Made by a program: the position numbers and the translations under genes. Under the pieces are notes generated by a model. The model ran no database searches. It was not told the origin of the DNA and saw only the letters and a program-made list of their open reading frames with translations. From contig FNEU01000006.1 of assembly GCA_900100245.1 (NCBI GenBank), positions 62,001 to 126,000 on the forward strand: DNA of 64,000 bases, written 5' to 3'. Source of the stretch: Lachnospiraceae bacterium G41 (lineage in GTDB: Bacteria > Bacillota > Clostridia > Lachnospirales > Lachnospiraceae). Positions 8,196 to 17,131 of this stretch are shown here, one piece after another; position 1 is the first letter of the stretch; the number at the start of each line of letters is the position of its first letter.

Positions 8196-9815
8196 TTACT
8201 GTTCGCTTGAGTTTGCCTTGGGAATATTTAAGTATCTTACAATCTTCATGCTGCCGTTTTTGATGAATTCTTCTTTGCGAAGCTTTACAACGGCAATACG
8301 CTTAAACATCGGACGTTTATTGTTAATCTTTTCTTTAAGAGCGTTAAAATATTCCTGATTGTCCAAATAATCCTCTTCAGGGAAGATTTCTGCAACGATT
8401 TTTCCGTTCTCGTCATAAACAAGAACTTCCTTGACAGCGGGGTCATGTAAGAAGTCTTCTTCAAGCTCTTCGGGAGAGAGGTTTTCACCGTTTGAAAGAA
8501 TGATAAGGTTTTTCTTACGTCCTGTAAGAGTGATAAAGCCTTCCTCATCCACATAACCTAAATCGCCCGTATGGTACCAGCCGTCGATAATGGCAGCATT
8601 TGTTGCTTCTTCGTCTTTGTAATAACCCTTCATAACGTGGTCGCCCTTAAAAAGGATTTCGCCCTCTTCGGAGACTCTGACTTCGGTATCGGGGATAAGT
8701 ACTCCGACACTTCCGTCCTTGTGATGGAAAGGTCTGTTTACTGCGGTACAAGGAGAACATTCCGTGGTGCCGTAGCCGTTTAGGATCTCAATACCCCAGG
8801 AACGGAATTCCTTTACATACATGGGATCGAGTGCAGCACCGCCGCAGATGATATATTCAAGATTGCCGCCGAATACTTTGTGAATAGCGGAATAAGTTTT
8901 CTTTCTGACATCCACACCGGTCTTAAGAAGTAAATCTGTTGAAGCCATAAGACCTTTGGTAGCGGCTGTTTTGCCCTTTTTGTCGATTTCCGCCCAGATC
9001 TGTTTGTGGAAGAATTCAACAAACATAGGAACCATGAAAATGGTCTGGGGCTTGAAATCCTGAAGATTTTTCTTAACGTATTTCGGTGACTTGTTGATAT
9101 AAACAGCCTCTTCGTAGTTAACCGCCATGAAGATACCTACGATAAGACCGAAGGCATGGTGGAAAGGAAGTATTGCCAGAACATTTCCCGAAGGCTTGTA
9201 AAGCTGGCATGTACGGTTTATCTCAAAAGCAATGTTTTTGTTTGTAAGTTCAACACCCTTGCTCTTTCCCGATGTTCCTGATGTGAAAAGAATCGCAGCG
9301 GTCTTTTCGGGATCAATCTGGTATGTGAGGAAATCGTTGTTCTTGTCGCGAAGAAGTTTTCTTCCCTCGTATAGAATTGTATCGAAAGTTCCTAAATCAT
9401 ATACCTTTTTGACAATCTTGGTATCAACCTTTTCGATGTACTGGTCGGTTACCAATGCACAGTCAACATCGGCGAGTTTAAGAAGTTCGGATATTTCATT
9501 TGCGGGAAGAGATTTGTCGATTGCAACCGCAACGTTTCCGCCGTTTACACATGCAAGGAAAGAAACAAGCCATTCATAAGAATTCTTTCCGATGATGGCA
9601 ACGTGCTTATCCTTGATTTTGTTTTTGTACATCCATGTTCCGAATGCGTTGATATCTTCTTTTAAGTCGTGATATGTTTTACGCATTTCACCGGTTTCGC
9701 AGGGGTATACAAAAGCGATTTTATCGGGTGAGTCCGAAGCCTTTGTAAGAATAAGATCCTTTAAATCCGAGATATCTTCAAGCACGTCATAGTAAGGGTA
9801 TTTTTTGTTTTTCAT
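8196..9815 (-). CDS. AMP-forming acyl-CoA synthetase/ligase
   Basis: A 539-residue ANL-superfamily adenylating enzyme. The phosphate-binding P-loop is LFTSGTSGKSKG (~residues 175-186); further motifs are GYGTTECSP, the hinge-proximal YHTGDLGYVDEEG, and the C-terminal catalytic Lys region NGSMKIVR. Such enzymes activate a carboxylate, usually a fatty acid, to acyl-AMP and then a thioester. No signal peptide or membrane span is seen, so it acts in the cytoplasm. It is first in an operon with a two-component system. The upstream genes are for pseudaminic acid, so a role in acylation of a surface glycan or lipid is possible but only inference. Substrate unknown. Confidence 0.82.
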   Translation of the reverse strand: MKNKKYPYYDVLEDISDLKDLILTKASDSPDKIAFVYPCETGEMRKTYHDLKEDINAFGTWMYKNKIKDKHVAIIGKNSYEWLVSFLACVNGGNVAVAIDKSLPANEISELLKLADVDCALVTDQYIEKVDTKIVKKVYDLGTFDTILYEGRKLLRDKNNDFLTYQIDPEKTAAILFTSGTSGKSKGVELTNKNIAFEINRTCQLYKPSGNVLAILPFHHAFGLIVGIFMAVNYEEAVYINKSPKYVKKNLQDFKPQTIFMVPMFVEFFHKQIWAEIDKKGKTAATKGLMASTDLLLKTGVDVRKKTYSAIHKVFGGNLEYIICGGAALDPMYVKEFRSWGIEILNGYGTTECSPCTAVNRPFHHKDGSVGVLIPDTEVRVSEEGEILFKGDHVMKGYYKDEEATNAAIIDGWYHTGDLGYVDEEGFITLTGRKKNLIILSNGENLSPEELEEDFLHDPAVKEVLVYDENGKIVAEIFPEEDYLDNQEYFNALKEKINNKRPMFKRIAVVKLRKEEFIKNGSMKIVRYLNIPKANSSEQ

Positions 9816-9881
9816 TTATTTTTTCCTTTCGGTAATTTTTGATAGAAAACAATGATAAAAATTTAGAATACACCGAGTACA

Positions 9882-9910
9882 ATTATACTAAATTCGGGAG
9901 TTTATAACAA
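9882..9910 (-). promoter_or_regulatory. Promoter of the ligase/two-component operon
   Basis: On the minus strand, -35 TTGTTA (9905-9910) and -10 TATAAT (9882-9887) are spaced 17 nt. It lies in the 110-nt gap between the formyltransferase-like gene and the ligase gene and gives a leader of about 60 nt ending in a GAAAGGAAA ribosome site. Confidence 0.65.
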
Positions 9911-9925
9911 GTCAAATTCTGTTTT

Positions 9926-10513
9926 TCAGATAATCCCCGCATCCTTTAAAGCCTTCTTAAAATCGGTTATTTTCATGTCGTAGGAATCGATAACCGACAT
10001 AAGTTTTTTGGTGTCGGCCACGGAGTGATAACTGCCTTTGCCGGACACTTTTTTCTTGATTTTTGGCCACTTCGGATAATATTCAAAAGCCTCCATGAAA
10101 AGGTCGATGGCATTTTTATCAAGATTAGCATAACTTGATGCCAGTGTTTCGCCGTCACCTTCGGTTACAAGACGCCTTGCAATCACATAACCCTTGTCGA
10201 GCGCGGCGTCCATGTAGTGAAGCGTGACACCTCTTGGCGTGTCTTCGGCGATACTCCAAAGATTGGGAGAAGCGCCGCGGTTATAAGGCAGATATGAGTT
10301 ATGCAGATTAACCACATTTCCATCTAAGGCAGACAATATTTCTTCGGGCAGAATATATTTGTATGTGTAGCTTACGGCAAGATCGAAGTTTCCTTTTTCA
10401 CAAAAAGAAACATCGAGCCTATCGCTCATCCTTACAACCTCATGACCTTTTTCCTCGAGTTTGTCAAAAAGAGGAATGGCGCAGTTGTTATTGTATAAAC
10501 CGAGTATTTTCAT
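9926..10513 (-). CDS. Formyltransferase-like protein of the methionyl-tRNA formyltransferase fold
   Basis: A 195-residue single-domain protein of the formyl-transferase family. The core motif HNSYLPYNRGASPN (about residues 71-84) holds the Asn/His of the N10-formyl-tetrahydrofolate active site, and HYMDAALDKGYVIARR follows as in this family. It is much shorter than methionyl-tRNA formyltransferase (~310) and has no tRNA-binding C-domain, so it more likely formylates a sugar amine or another small molecule. It lies 24 nt after the pseudaminic acid synthase gene in the same orientation, which suggests a part in sialic-acid-like sugar modification (inference). Start supported by the position of the first Met before MKILGLYNNN. 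Confidence 0.72.
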   Translation of the reverse strand: MKILGLYNNNCAIPLFDKLEEKGHEVVRMSDRLDVSFCEKGNFDLAVSYTYKYILPEEILSALDGNVVNLHNSYLPYNRGASPNLWSIAEDTPRGVTLHYMDAALDKGYVIARRLVTEGDGETLASSYANLDKNAIDLFMEAFEYYPKWPKIKKKVSGKGSYHSVADTKKLMSVIDSYDMKITDFKKALKDAGII

Positions 10514-10537
10514 CTTTTATCCTTTCCCGTAAAAGGG

Positions 10538-11569
10538 TTATTTTAAAAACTCTTCGGTAACGGGTTCGCCGCGTTTAAGGCTTCTTACGGCTTTTTTCCC
10601 TATTAGTTCGTTTAAATGTTTGGGAAGAATTCCGTAGCCCGGACGGATTGCCTTGATGTTTTCGTATGTAAATTCTTCGCCTTCGGCGATATCTTTTACG
10701 GCGAAAAGACTGCGTCTGAAAATCGTCGAACTCTTTTCTTTTTCAGAGAGCGAATAATCGGGGCCTTTTGCAATTCTGGTCGCATTGCGAACGTCCGAAA
10801 CCATCTTTGCGAAATCCTTCATGTTCATACTGAATTTGCTGTCGGCACTCTCAATACCGGGGAGACAGACATGCTTTTCAACCACACATGCGCCCAAGGA
10901 TACTCCGACTACGGCACCGAGGCTTCCTTCGGAATGATCTGAAAGACCGATAGGAAGATTGAAGCGCTTTTTCATATCAGGAATGTTGCCAAGATGCATT
11001 TCATCCCAGGGTGCGGGATAAGCAGAGCAGCATTTAAGAAGCACAATCTGTTCGTTTCCGGCTCTTTTACAAGCGGCTACGGCATCCTCGATTTCCTCGG
11101 GACTTCCCATACCTGTGGAAATTATCATAGGCTTTCCTTTTGAAGCCGCATATTCAACCAGTGCAAGATCCACCATTTCGAAGCTGGCAATTTTATAAGC
11201 CTCGACTCCGAGCTTTTCGAGGAAATCCACACCTGCATTATCAAAGGGGGTGGAAAGAAAATCTATATTGCATTTTTTACATTCGTCTTTAATAGCCTTG
11301 TGCCATTCATAGGGCGTGCAGGCATCCTTGTAAAGGTCGTAGAGCTTGTAGCCGCCCCAGAGACCGCCCTTTAATTTGAAATATTCGTTATCGCAGTCAA
11401 TGGTGAGACTGTCTGCGGTATAAGTCTGGATTTTGACGCAGTCTGCACCTGCAGCGGCAGCCTGTCGCACAATCTCCAAAGCATTGAAAATATTGCCGCC
11501 GTGATTGGCACTCATTTCTGCGATTATATATACTTCCCCTTTGTTTATTCTGTCATAAATATGAAACAT
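10538..11569 (-). CDS. pseI: Pseudaminic acid synthase (NeuB/PseI family)
   Basis: Condenses phosphoenolpyruvate with a 2,4-diacetamido-hexose to give pseudaminic acid, in the cytoplasm. The NeuB barrel starts with IIAEMSANHGG and contains KIQTYTADSLTIDCDNEYF, GLSDHSEG and an EKH metal/substrate motif; the C-terminal SAF (antifreeze-like) domain begins near RRSLFAVKDI. The long insert around the DCDNEYF segment favours PseI over NeuB. I chose the ATG at 11569 (343 residues) because GAGGTG lies 5 nt upstream; an upstream in-frame ATG at 11617 would add 16 residues with no ribosome site. It forms a two-gene unit with the formyltransferase-like gene. The cytidylyltransferase is at the left edge of the window. 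Confidence 0.88.
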   Translation of the reverse strand: MFHIYDRINKGEVYIIAEMSANHGGNIFNALEIVRQAAAAGADCVKIQTYTADSLTIDCDNEYFKLKGGLWGGYKLYDLYKDACTPYEWHKAIKDECKKCNIDFLSTPFDNAGVDFLEKLGVEAYKIASFEMVDLALVEYAASKGKPMIISTGMGSPEEIEDAVAACKRAGNEQIVLLKCCSAYPAPWDEMHLGNIPDMKKRFNLPIGLSDHSEGSLGAVVGVSLGACVVEKHVCLPGIESADSKFSMNMKDFAKMVSDVRNATRIAKGPDYSLSEKEKSSTIFRRSLFAVKDIAEGEEFTYENIKAIRPGYGILPKHLNELIGKKAVRSLKRGEPVTEEFLK

Positions 11570-11627
11570 TTTGACACCTCGCGCGTGGCATCTTGTAACC
11601 CATTTTTCGTATGCCACATTTGATGTT

Positions 11628-11657
11628 ATTATACCATAAATACCCCCTTATTCGCAA
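11628..11657 (-). promoter_or_regulatory. Candidate extended -10 promoter of pseI
   Basis: On the minus strand a TATAAT (11628-11633) is preceded by TGG, giving an extended -10; a weak -35 (TTGCGA, 11652-11657) lies 18 nt upstream. It is in the 220-nt divergent gap before pseI. No equally clear promoter is seen for the patatin gene on the other strand, although a TATAAT occurs at about 11685. Confidence 0.5.
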
Positions 11658-11792
11658 AAAAGGTTTCAATTGTGATTTTTTATTAAATATAATGACTTTT
11701 TGCGCATTTTCTGTTAAATTATTAAATGGTGTCTTATGTGCGGATAATAGAATTCCTAAAAGACATAACATTTATTTTGACAGGGTATTGTA

Positions 11793-12641
11793 ATGAAAAC
11801 CGGACTTATACTTGAGGGCGGCGGACTTCGCGGAAGTTTCAGCGCCGGTGTGCTGGATGTTTTTATAAGAGAAGGAATAACTTTCGATTACGCCTGTGGT
11901 GTTTCTGCAGGTGCGGGAGTACTTTACAATTTTATAGCGGGACAGGAAGGACGTACAAAGCAGGTCTTTTTATGTCCGAGAGAGCATTCTTATTACGGCT
12001 TCAGAGAATTATGCCGAAGCGGCCATTTTATGAACTTAAACAAACTCTACGGTGAAATGGCTTTTGAAGAACCTCCCTTTGAATTTGATAAATATTTCGC
12101 ATCCGAAACGGAAGTTGAGGTTGTGGCAACCAACTGTGTCACGGGTAAGGCCGAATATTTAAAAGATGACGGAACCATTGACAGTCTTTTTGACTGCGGT
12201 CGTGCGACAGGGTCCTTACCTTTTATCAGTGGTCCTTATAAAATAGGCGAAAATTATTACATGGACGGCTCCGTATCGGATCCTATTCCCATCAAAAGAG
12301 CCATGGAAAAAGGGTGCGAGAGAATCGTAGTTATATCCACCAAGGCAGAGGGAATGAACCCTTCGAACATGAAAAAATACCTTCCGGCAATGAAGGTAAA
12401 ATATCCGAAGTTTAAGGGCTTCAGAGAGTCCATCAGAAACAGAATACCTCTTCTTTTAGGACAGTATGAAATGATGGAAGAGATGGCCAAGGAAGGCACG
12501 GTGCTTATATTCCAGCCCGAGGGACACTGGGACGTTTCCCACATGGAAAAAGACATCGAAAAAATACATGAGCTTTATGATGAGGGCGTAAGAGAAGCAA
12601 GCGTCAGACTCGAAGAAGTTAAAAAGTTTATAAATATATAA
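11793..12641 (+). CDS. Patatin-like phospholipase family protein (YjjU-like)
   Basis: A 282-residue serine hydrolase with the patatin catalytic dyad. The oxyanion hole is GGGLRG (residues 9-14), the nucleophile Ser38 sits in GVSAG, and the catalytic Asp158 in DGS. Homologues release fatty acids from lipids, but the natural substrate of bacterial YjjU-type proteins is not settled. No signal peptide, so cytoplasmic. It lies 11 nt before the dehydratase activase gene and is probably co-transcribed with it. Confidence 0.9.
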   Translation: MKTGLILEGGGLRGSFSAGVLDVFIREGITFDYACGVSAGAGVLYNFIAGQEGRTKQVFLCPREHSYYGFRELCRSGHFMNLNKLYGEMAFEEPPFEFDKYFASETEVEVVATNCVTGKAEYLKDDGTIDSLFDCGRATGSLPFISGPYKIGENYYMDGSVSDPIPIKRAMEKGCERIVVISTKAEGMNPSNMKKYLPAMKVKYPKFKGFRESIRNRIPLLLGQYEMMEEMAKEGTVLIFQPEGHWDVSHMEKDIEKIHELYDEGVREASVRLEEVKKFINI

Positions 12642-12652
12642 GTGAGCAGGAT

Positions 12653-15604
12653 ATGCAGCAGTCAGGCAAAACAATCAATGTAGGTGTGGATATCGGTTCC
12701 ACCACCGCTAAAATCGTAATACGCGACGGCGAGGAAGTCTTATACAAAAAGTATGAGAGACATTATTCCCAGGTAAGACAGAAAACCTTAGAGCTCCTAA
12801 AAGAAGCCGAACCGTATTTAAGCGACAAAAAAATAAAGATAGCAATTTCCGGTTCCGCGGGACTCGGTGTGGCAGAAATCGCGAGACTCCAGTTCGTGCA
12901 GGAGGTTTATGCGACATTTGCACTCGTTGAGGAAAAAGAACCCGACACAGAAGTCGTAATAGAGCTTGGCGGAGAGGATGCCAAAATCATCTTCCTAAAA
13001 GGCGGAGTCGATGAGAGAATGAACGGAACCTGTGCCGGCGGTACAGGCGCATTCATCGACCAGATGGCGTCTCTTTTAAACGTTACTCCCGATGAACTCG
13101 ACAAAATGAGTCTTAAGTGCGAAAAGGTATACCCAATCGCCTCAAGATGCGGCGTTTTCGCCAAAACAGACATTCAGCCCCTTATCAACCAGGGCGTTTC
13201 AAAGAACGATATTGCAGCAAGTATCTATATGGCAGTCGTAAATCAGACGATTGCGGGTCTTGCACAGGGCAGGAAAATAAAAGGCAAGGTAATGTTCCTC
13301 GGCGGTCCGCTGTATTACAACCAGGGACTTAGAAAAGCATTTAGGGAAACATTAAAGCTTGAAGAGAATAATGCATTATTCCCCGAGTACTCACTTTATG
13401 CGGTTGCACTCGGTGCGTCGATTTTCGCAGAGAAGTCCGAAAAGACTTATGAATACGGCAAGCTCATAGAAATGATGGAAGACGCCGTAGCGCAGAGAAG
13501 AGAAGTTGCGCATATGAGCGCGCTCTTTGAAAACGACGAAGAATTAAAAGAATTTAAAGACCGTCACGGCAAGGAAACCGTTGAATTTAAGGATATCGCC
13601 GCATATTCCGGCGATGCATACCTTGGTATCGACTGCGGTTCCACGACCACAAAGCTTGTACTTATAAACGATCAAAAGGAAATCCTCTGGCATTACTACA
13701 ATTCCAACAAGGGAAATCCCGTAGACGTCGTAAAAGAAAAGCTTAAAGAAGTTCGCACACTCTGCGGCGAAAGAATCAAAATCCGTGCGTCGGCAGTTAC
13801 GGGCTACGGCGAGCAGCTTATATTAAACGCATTCCACGTAGACAGAGGTCTGGTTGAAACCATGGCTCATTTCATGGCTTCAAAGCAGTTCCTTCCTAAT
13901 GTGGATTTCATCCTTGATATCGGCGGTCAGGATATCAAGTGTATCAAGATTAAAAACGAAGCAGTAGACAGCATTATGCTAAACGAGGCATGCTCCTCGG
14001 GCTGCGGTTCGTTCATCGAGACCTTCGCCAAATCAATGGGCTATGATTCAAAAGAATTCGCAACCCTCGGACTTAAGGGCAATGCACCCGTGGATTTGGG
14101 CTCAAGATGTACGGTATTTATGAATTCGTCCATCAAGCAGGCTCAGAAAGACGGTGTTTCCGTAGAAAACATTTCCGCCGGAATCTCCGTATCAGTCATT
14201 AAAAACGCCATCTACAAGGTAATCAGAGCAAACTCACCCACGGAGCTTGGTGAGCATATAGTCGTTCAGGGCGGTACATTCCTAAACGATGCGGTTCTTC
14301 GTGCGTTTGAAAAAGAAATCGGCCACAATGTCGTAAGACCCACAATCGCAGGCATCATGGGTGCATACGGCGCAGCTATTTATTCAATGGGACTTGGCCT
14401 TGAAGAATCAACATTAATGTCTCTTGAAAGCCTTGAAACCTTTACACATACTTCAAAAGCCGCAGTTTGTCAGGGCTGTACCAACCACTGCGCGCTTACG
14501 ATAAACATCTTCTCAGACGGCGGCAAATATGTCTCCGGCAACAGATGCGAGAAGATGACGGCGAAGGGCAAAATCGACGAAAAACTCAATCTCTACGAAT
14601 TCAAGAGACAGTATTTTGTTAACCTTACAGCACCTTTCGAAGAAGGAAAAAAAGTAATCGGTATGCCACTTCAGCTTGGTATGTACGATCTCGCACCGCT
14701 TTGGGTCGGAATATTCGAAAACCTCGGATTTAACGTCAAACTTTCCGGACTTTCCTCAAGAGAAACGTATCTTTTAGGACAGGACAGCATTCCTTCCGAC
14801 ACGGTCTGCTACCCCGCCAAGGTTATGCACGGCCATATTGAACTTCTCGTAAAAGAAAAGGTGGACGCAATCTTTGCACCCTGCCTTACCTACAATATCG
14901 ACGAAAAGGTCGGAGATAACCATTACAACTGTCCCGTTGTTGCATACTATCCCGAACTTTTAAGAGTCAATATGGATATCTTAAATGAGGTTGAGTATTT
15001 GGCACCGTTCTTAAGCGTGTCCGATGAAGAAGAGCTTGCAAGAGAACTTTCAATAAGCCTTCCCGAAGATCTCATAAAAGCAGATAAAGCCCGCATGCTT
15101 GAAGCAGTAAAAGCAGGCTTTGAAAAATACAGAAAATACAAAGAAGATCTCTACTCCGAGACCGAGAGAATCATTACAAGAGCCAGAGAATTAAACAAAA
15201 AAATCATGGTTCTTGCGGGTAGACCTTATCACATCGATCCCGAAATCGGTCACGGAATAGATTTGCTTGCATGCAGCCTCGGATTTGCGGTAATTACCGA
15301 AGAATCCATCGCTCCCAGAGTCGGAAAGGTACCCACGAACGTGCTTAATCAGTGGACCTTCCACCAGAGACTTTACAGAGCCGCAAACTATGCGGTAACG
15401 CAAAAAGACATGGAACTCGTTCAGCTCGTATCCTTCGGCTGCGGTATCGACGCCATCACGACGGACGAGGTCAGATCCATTGTTGAAAATGCAGGCAGAA
15501 TTTATACACAGATAAAAATAGATGAAATCAACAATCTCTCGGCAGTCAATATAAGACTTCGTTCTTTGCTTGGCGCACTTGAGATGAGAGAGGGTAAGGA
15601 ATAA
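12653..15604 (+). CDS. 2-hydroxyacyl-CoA dehydratase activase-like protein, N-terminal part (BadF/HgdC ATPase repeats + DUF2229)
   Basis: A 983-residue protein with two tandem ASKHA ATPase modules (about 1-265 and 320-585). Each starts with a phosphate-1 loop (VDIGSTTAK, IDCGSTTTK) and carries a Cys in the cluster-helix region (NGTCAGGTG, NEACSSGCG). A Cys-rich linker (CQGCTNHC) and a DUF2229-type region (~630-960) follow. HgdC-type activases use ATP to drive an electron from a [4Fe-4S] cluster into a radical dehydratase; the function of these giant forms is not established. It ends in TAA directly followed by ATG in the same reading frame: relatives, as I recall them, are single chains of about 1400 residues joined exactly here. 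Confidence 0.85.
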   Translation: MQQSGKTINVGVDIGSTTAKIVIRDGEEVLYKKYERHYSQVRQKTLELLKEAEPYLSDKKIKIAISGSAGLGVAEIARLQFVQEVYATFALVEEKEPDTEVVIELGGEDAKIIFLKGGVDERMNGTCAGGTGAFIDQMASLLNVTPDELDKMSLKCEKVYPIASRCGVFAKTDIQPLINQGVSKNDIAASIYMAVVNQTIAGLAQGRKIKGKVMFLGGPLYYNQGLRKAFRETLKLEENNALFPEYSLYAVALGASIFAEKSEKTYEYGKLIEMMEDAVAQRREVAHMSALFENDEELKEFKDRHGKETVEFKDIAAYSGDAYLGIDCGSTTTKLVLINDQKEILWHYYNSNKGNPVDVVKEKLKEVRTLCGERIKIRASAVTGYGEQLILNAFHVDRGLVETMAHFMASKQFLPNVDFILDIGGQDIKCIKIKNEAVDSIMLNEACSSGCGSFIETFAKSMGYDSKEFATLGLKGNAPVDLGSRCTVFMNSSIKQAQKDGVSVENISAGISVSVIKNAIYKVIRANSPTELGEHIVVQGGTFLNDAVLRAFEKEIGHNVVRPTIAGIMGAYGAAIYSMGLGLEESTLMSLESLETFTHTSKAAVCQGCTNHCALTINIFSDGGKYVSGNRCEKMTAKGKIDEKLNLYEFKRQYFVNLTAPFEEGKKVIGMPLQLGMYDLAPLWVGIFENLGFNVKLSGLSSRETYLLGQDSIPSDTVCYPAKVMHGHIELLVKEKVDAIFAPCLTYNIDEKVGDNHYNCPVVAYYPELLRVNMDILNEVEYLAPFLSVSDEEELARELSISLPEDLIKADKARMLEAVKAGFEKYRKYKEDLYSETERIITRARELNKKIMVLAGRPYHIDPEIGHGIDLLACSLGFAVITEESIAPRVGKVPTNVLNQWTFHQRLYRAANYAVTQKDMELVQLVSFGCGIDAITTDEVRSIVENAGRIYTQIKIDEINNLSAVNIRLRSLLGALEMREGKE

Positions 15605-16852
15605 ATGAACGACGCAGAAAGAGTGGAATTTACCGCGGAAATGAAAAAGGATTATAAGATCCTCATACCGACGATGCTTCCGCGACACTTAAAAATGCTG
15701 GCTTCCCTTATGAGAGTGTACGGCTATGATGCAGAACTCCTCGAAAACAGCGGAAGGGAAGTAATTGAAACCGGACTTAAGTACGTGCATAACGATACAT
15801 GCTATCCCGCAACTCTTGTGGTGGGACAGTTTATCAATGCTTTGCAAAGCGGAAAATACGATGTTCACAAAACCGCACTTTTCTTCACGCAGACAGGCGG
15901 TGGCTGCAGAGCATCAAACTATATTTCCCTTATAAGAAAAGCGCTTAAAAAAGCCGGCTATGGATATATGCCGGTTATTTCCTTAAATTTCGTAGGCATG
16001 GAAAAGAACTCGGGCTTTAAACTGACACCTTTAATGGTTCGGAGAATGCTTTATGCCGTACTCTACGGCGATGTCATCATGACACTTTGCAATCAGGCAA
16101 AAGCCATGGAAGTTCACCGCGGAGACGCCGAAGAAAAGGCGGATTACTGGACCAAAAAACTCGTGGAACAGCTCGGCAAATCAAGCCCTCTTCCCTACAG
16201 CAGGATTAAAAAGAATTACCGTGAAATGGTTCGCGACTTTGCGTCGATTTCAATGACAAAGGAAAACAAAATTAAGGTCGGAATCGTAGGCGAGATATAT
16301 GTTAAGTTTTCACCGCTTGCCAACAGAAATCTTGAAAATTACCTGATTTCCGAAGGAGCCGCTCCGGAACTTGCGGGACTTCTTGATTTCCTTCTCTTTT
16401 ATGTGTACGGCCGTATCATAGAGCATGATATGTACAGGACTCACAAAAAGAGCATTGGACTTTTAAAACTTGCTTACAAGGTCTTTTTGAAAAAGCAGAA
16501 GGACATTATAAACGTCATAAAAGAAGAAAGCGATTTCGAAGCACCCACACCTTTCACGCACACGGTTGAGCTCGTAAAACCTTACATCAGCCTCGGCGTA
16601 AAAATGGGTGAAGGCTGGCTCCTTGTAGCCGAAATGATAGAGCATATCGACAACGGTACCAACAATATCATCTGTACGCAGCCTTTCGGATGCCTTCCGA
16701 ACCACATTGTCGGAAAGGGCGTTATGAAAATCGTCAAGGAAAAGAACCCCGGCGTAAACATCATCGCCATCGACTACGATGCATCTGCGAGTGAAATCAA
16801 CCAGCAGAACAGAATCAAGCTCCTGCTTGCGAACGCAACCAAGGATCTCTAA
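15605..16852 (+). CDS. 2-hydroxyacyl-CoA dehydratase-like protein, C-terminal part of the giant activase
   Basis: A 415-residue protein that begins on the nucleotide after the TAA of the upstream gene and in the same frame. Its first 15 residues (RVEFTAEMKK) resemble the linker inside fused relatives rather than a fresh N-terminus. Dehydratase-like features include NDTCYPATLVVGQ, QTGGGCRASNY and CTQPFGCLPNH, with Cys residues that may hold an iron-sulfur cluster. AAGGA four nt before the ATG allows independent or coupled initiation. Together with the upstream ORF it makes up the usual giant protein; they are likely to form one complex. Confidence 0.8.
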   Translation: MNDAERVEFTAEMKKDYKILIPTMLPRHLKMLASLMRVYGYDAELLENSGREVIETGLKYVHNDTCYPATLVVGQFINALQSGKYDVHKTALFFTQTGGGCRASNYISLIRKALKKAGYGYMPVISLNFVGMEKNSGFKLTPLMVRRMLYAVLYGDVIMTLCNQAKAMEVHRGDAEEKADYWTKKLVEQLGKSSPLPYSRIKKNYREMVRDFASISMTKENKIKVGIVGEIYVKFSPLANRNLENYLISEGAAPELAGLLDFLLFYVYGRIIEHDMYRTHKKSIGLLKLAYKVFLKKQKDIINVIKEESDFEAPTPFTHTVELVKPYISLGVKMGEGWLLVAEMIEHIDNGTNNIICTQPFGCLPNHIVGKGVMKIVKEKNPGVNIIAIDYDASASEINQQNRIKLLLANATKDL

Positions 16853-16858
16853 ATCTTT

Positions 16859-16918
16859 TGACACTCAAAAAACCAACAATAGCAATGCTTTGCAAGGCTT
16901 TTTGGGTGTCATTTTTTA
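16859..16918 (+). terminator. Rho-independent terminator of the activase operon
   Basis: A long imperfect stem (TGACACTCAAAAA at 16859-16871 with a partner ending GGGTGTCA at 16911, one G-T pair) is followed by TTTTTTATT. Confidence 0.8.
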
Positions 16919-16966
16919 TTGCTTTTCGTGATATTTCACAAACTTTGTTTTTTTATTCTTTTAGGG

Positions 16967-16995
16967 TTGAATAAAGCCATTTCGGATGTTACGAT
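16967..16995 (+). promoter_or_regulatory. Promoter of the Rpn-family gene
   Basis: -35 TTGAAT (16967-16972), 17-nt spacer, -10 TACGAT (16990-16995) preceded by TGT as an extended -10. Transcription from here gives a structured leader of about 130 nt before the ATG at 17132. Confidence 0.5.
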
Positions 16996-17019
16996 ACAAT
17001 CAAATTCAGGATTTTCTAT

Positions 17020-17127
17020 CGTCGGGTTCCCGACGCCGATAATATAGCCCGTTTTATCGGATTTTTCCTGCTAAACAAATTGAAATTATATTAGCAGGAG
17101 AGATGCCCAATCTCCTGCAGAAGGAGG
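17020..17127 (+). promoter_or_regulatory. Structured leader with mutually exclusive hairpins before the Rpn gene
   Basis: After a compact hairpin (CGTCGGG 17020-17026 with CCCGACG 17029-17035), four segments can pair in a chain. A (TCCTGCTAA, 17066-17074) pairs perfectly with B (TTAGCAGGA, 17091-17099). B (GCAGGAGA, 17094-17101) pairs perfectly with C (TCTCCTGC, 17111-17118). C (CTCCT, 17112-17116) pairs with the Shine-Dalgarno AGGAG (17122-17126). A:B frees C to hide the ribosome site; B:C exposes it. No ligand-binding core I recognise is present and there is no U-tract, so control would be of translation. The pairings are seen; the switch is inferred. Confidence 0.5.
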
Positions 17128-17131
17128 TTTA

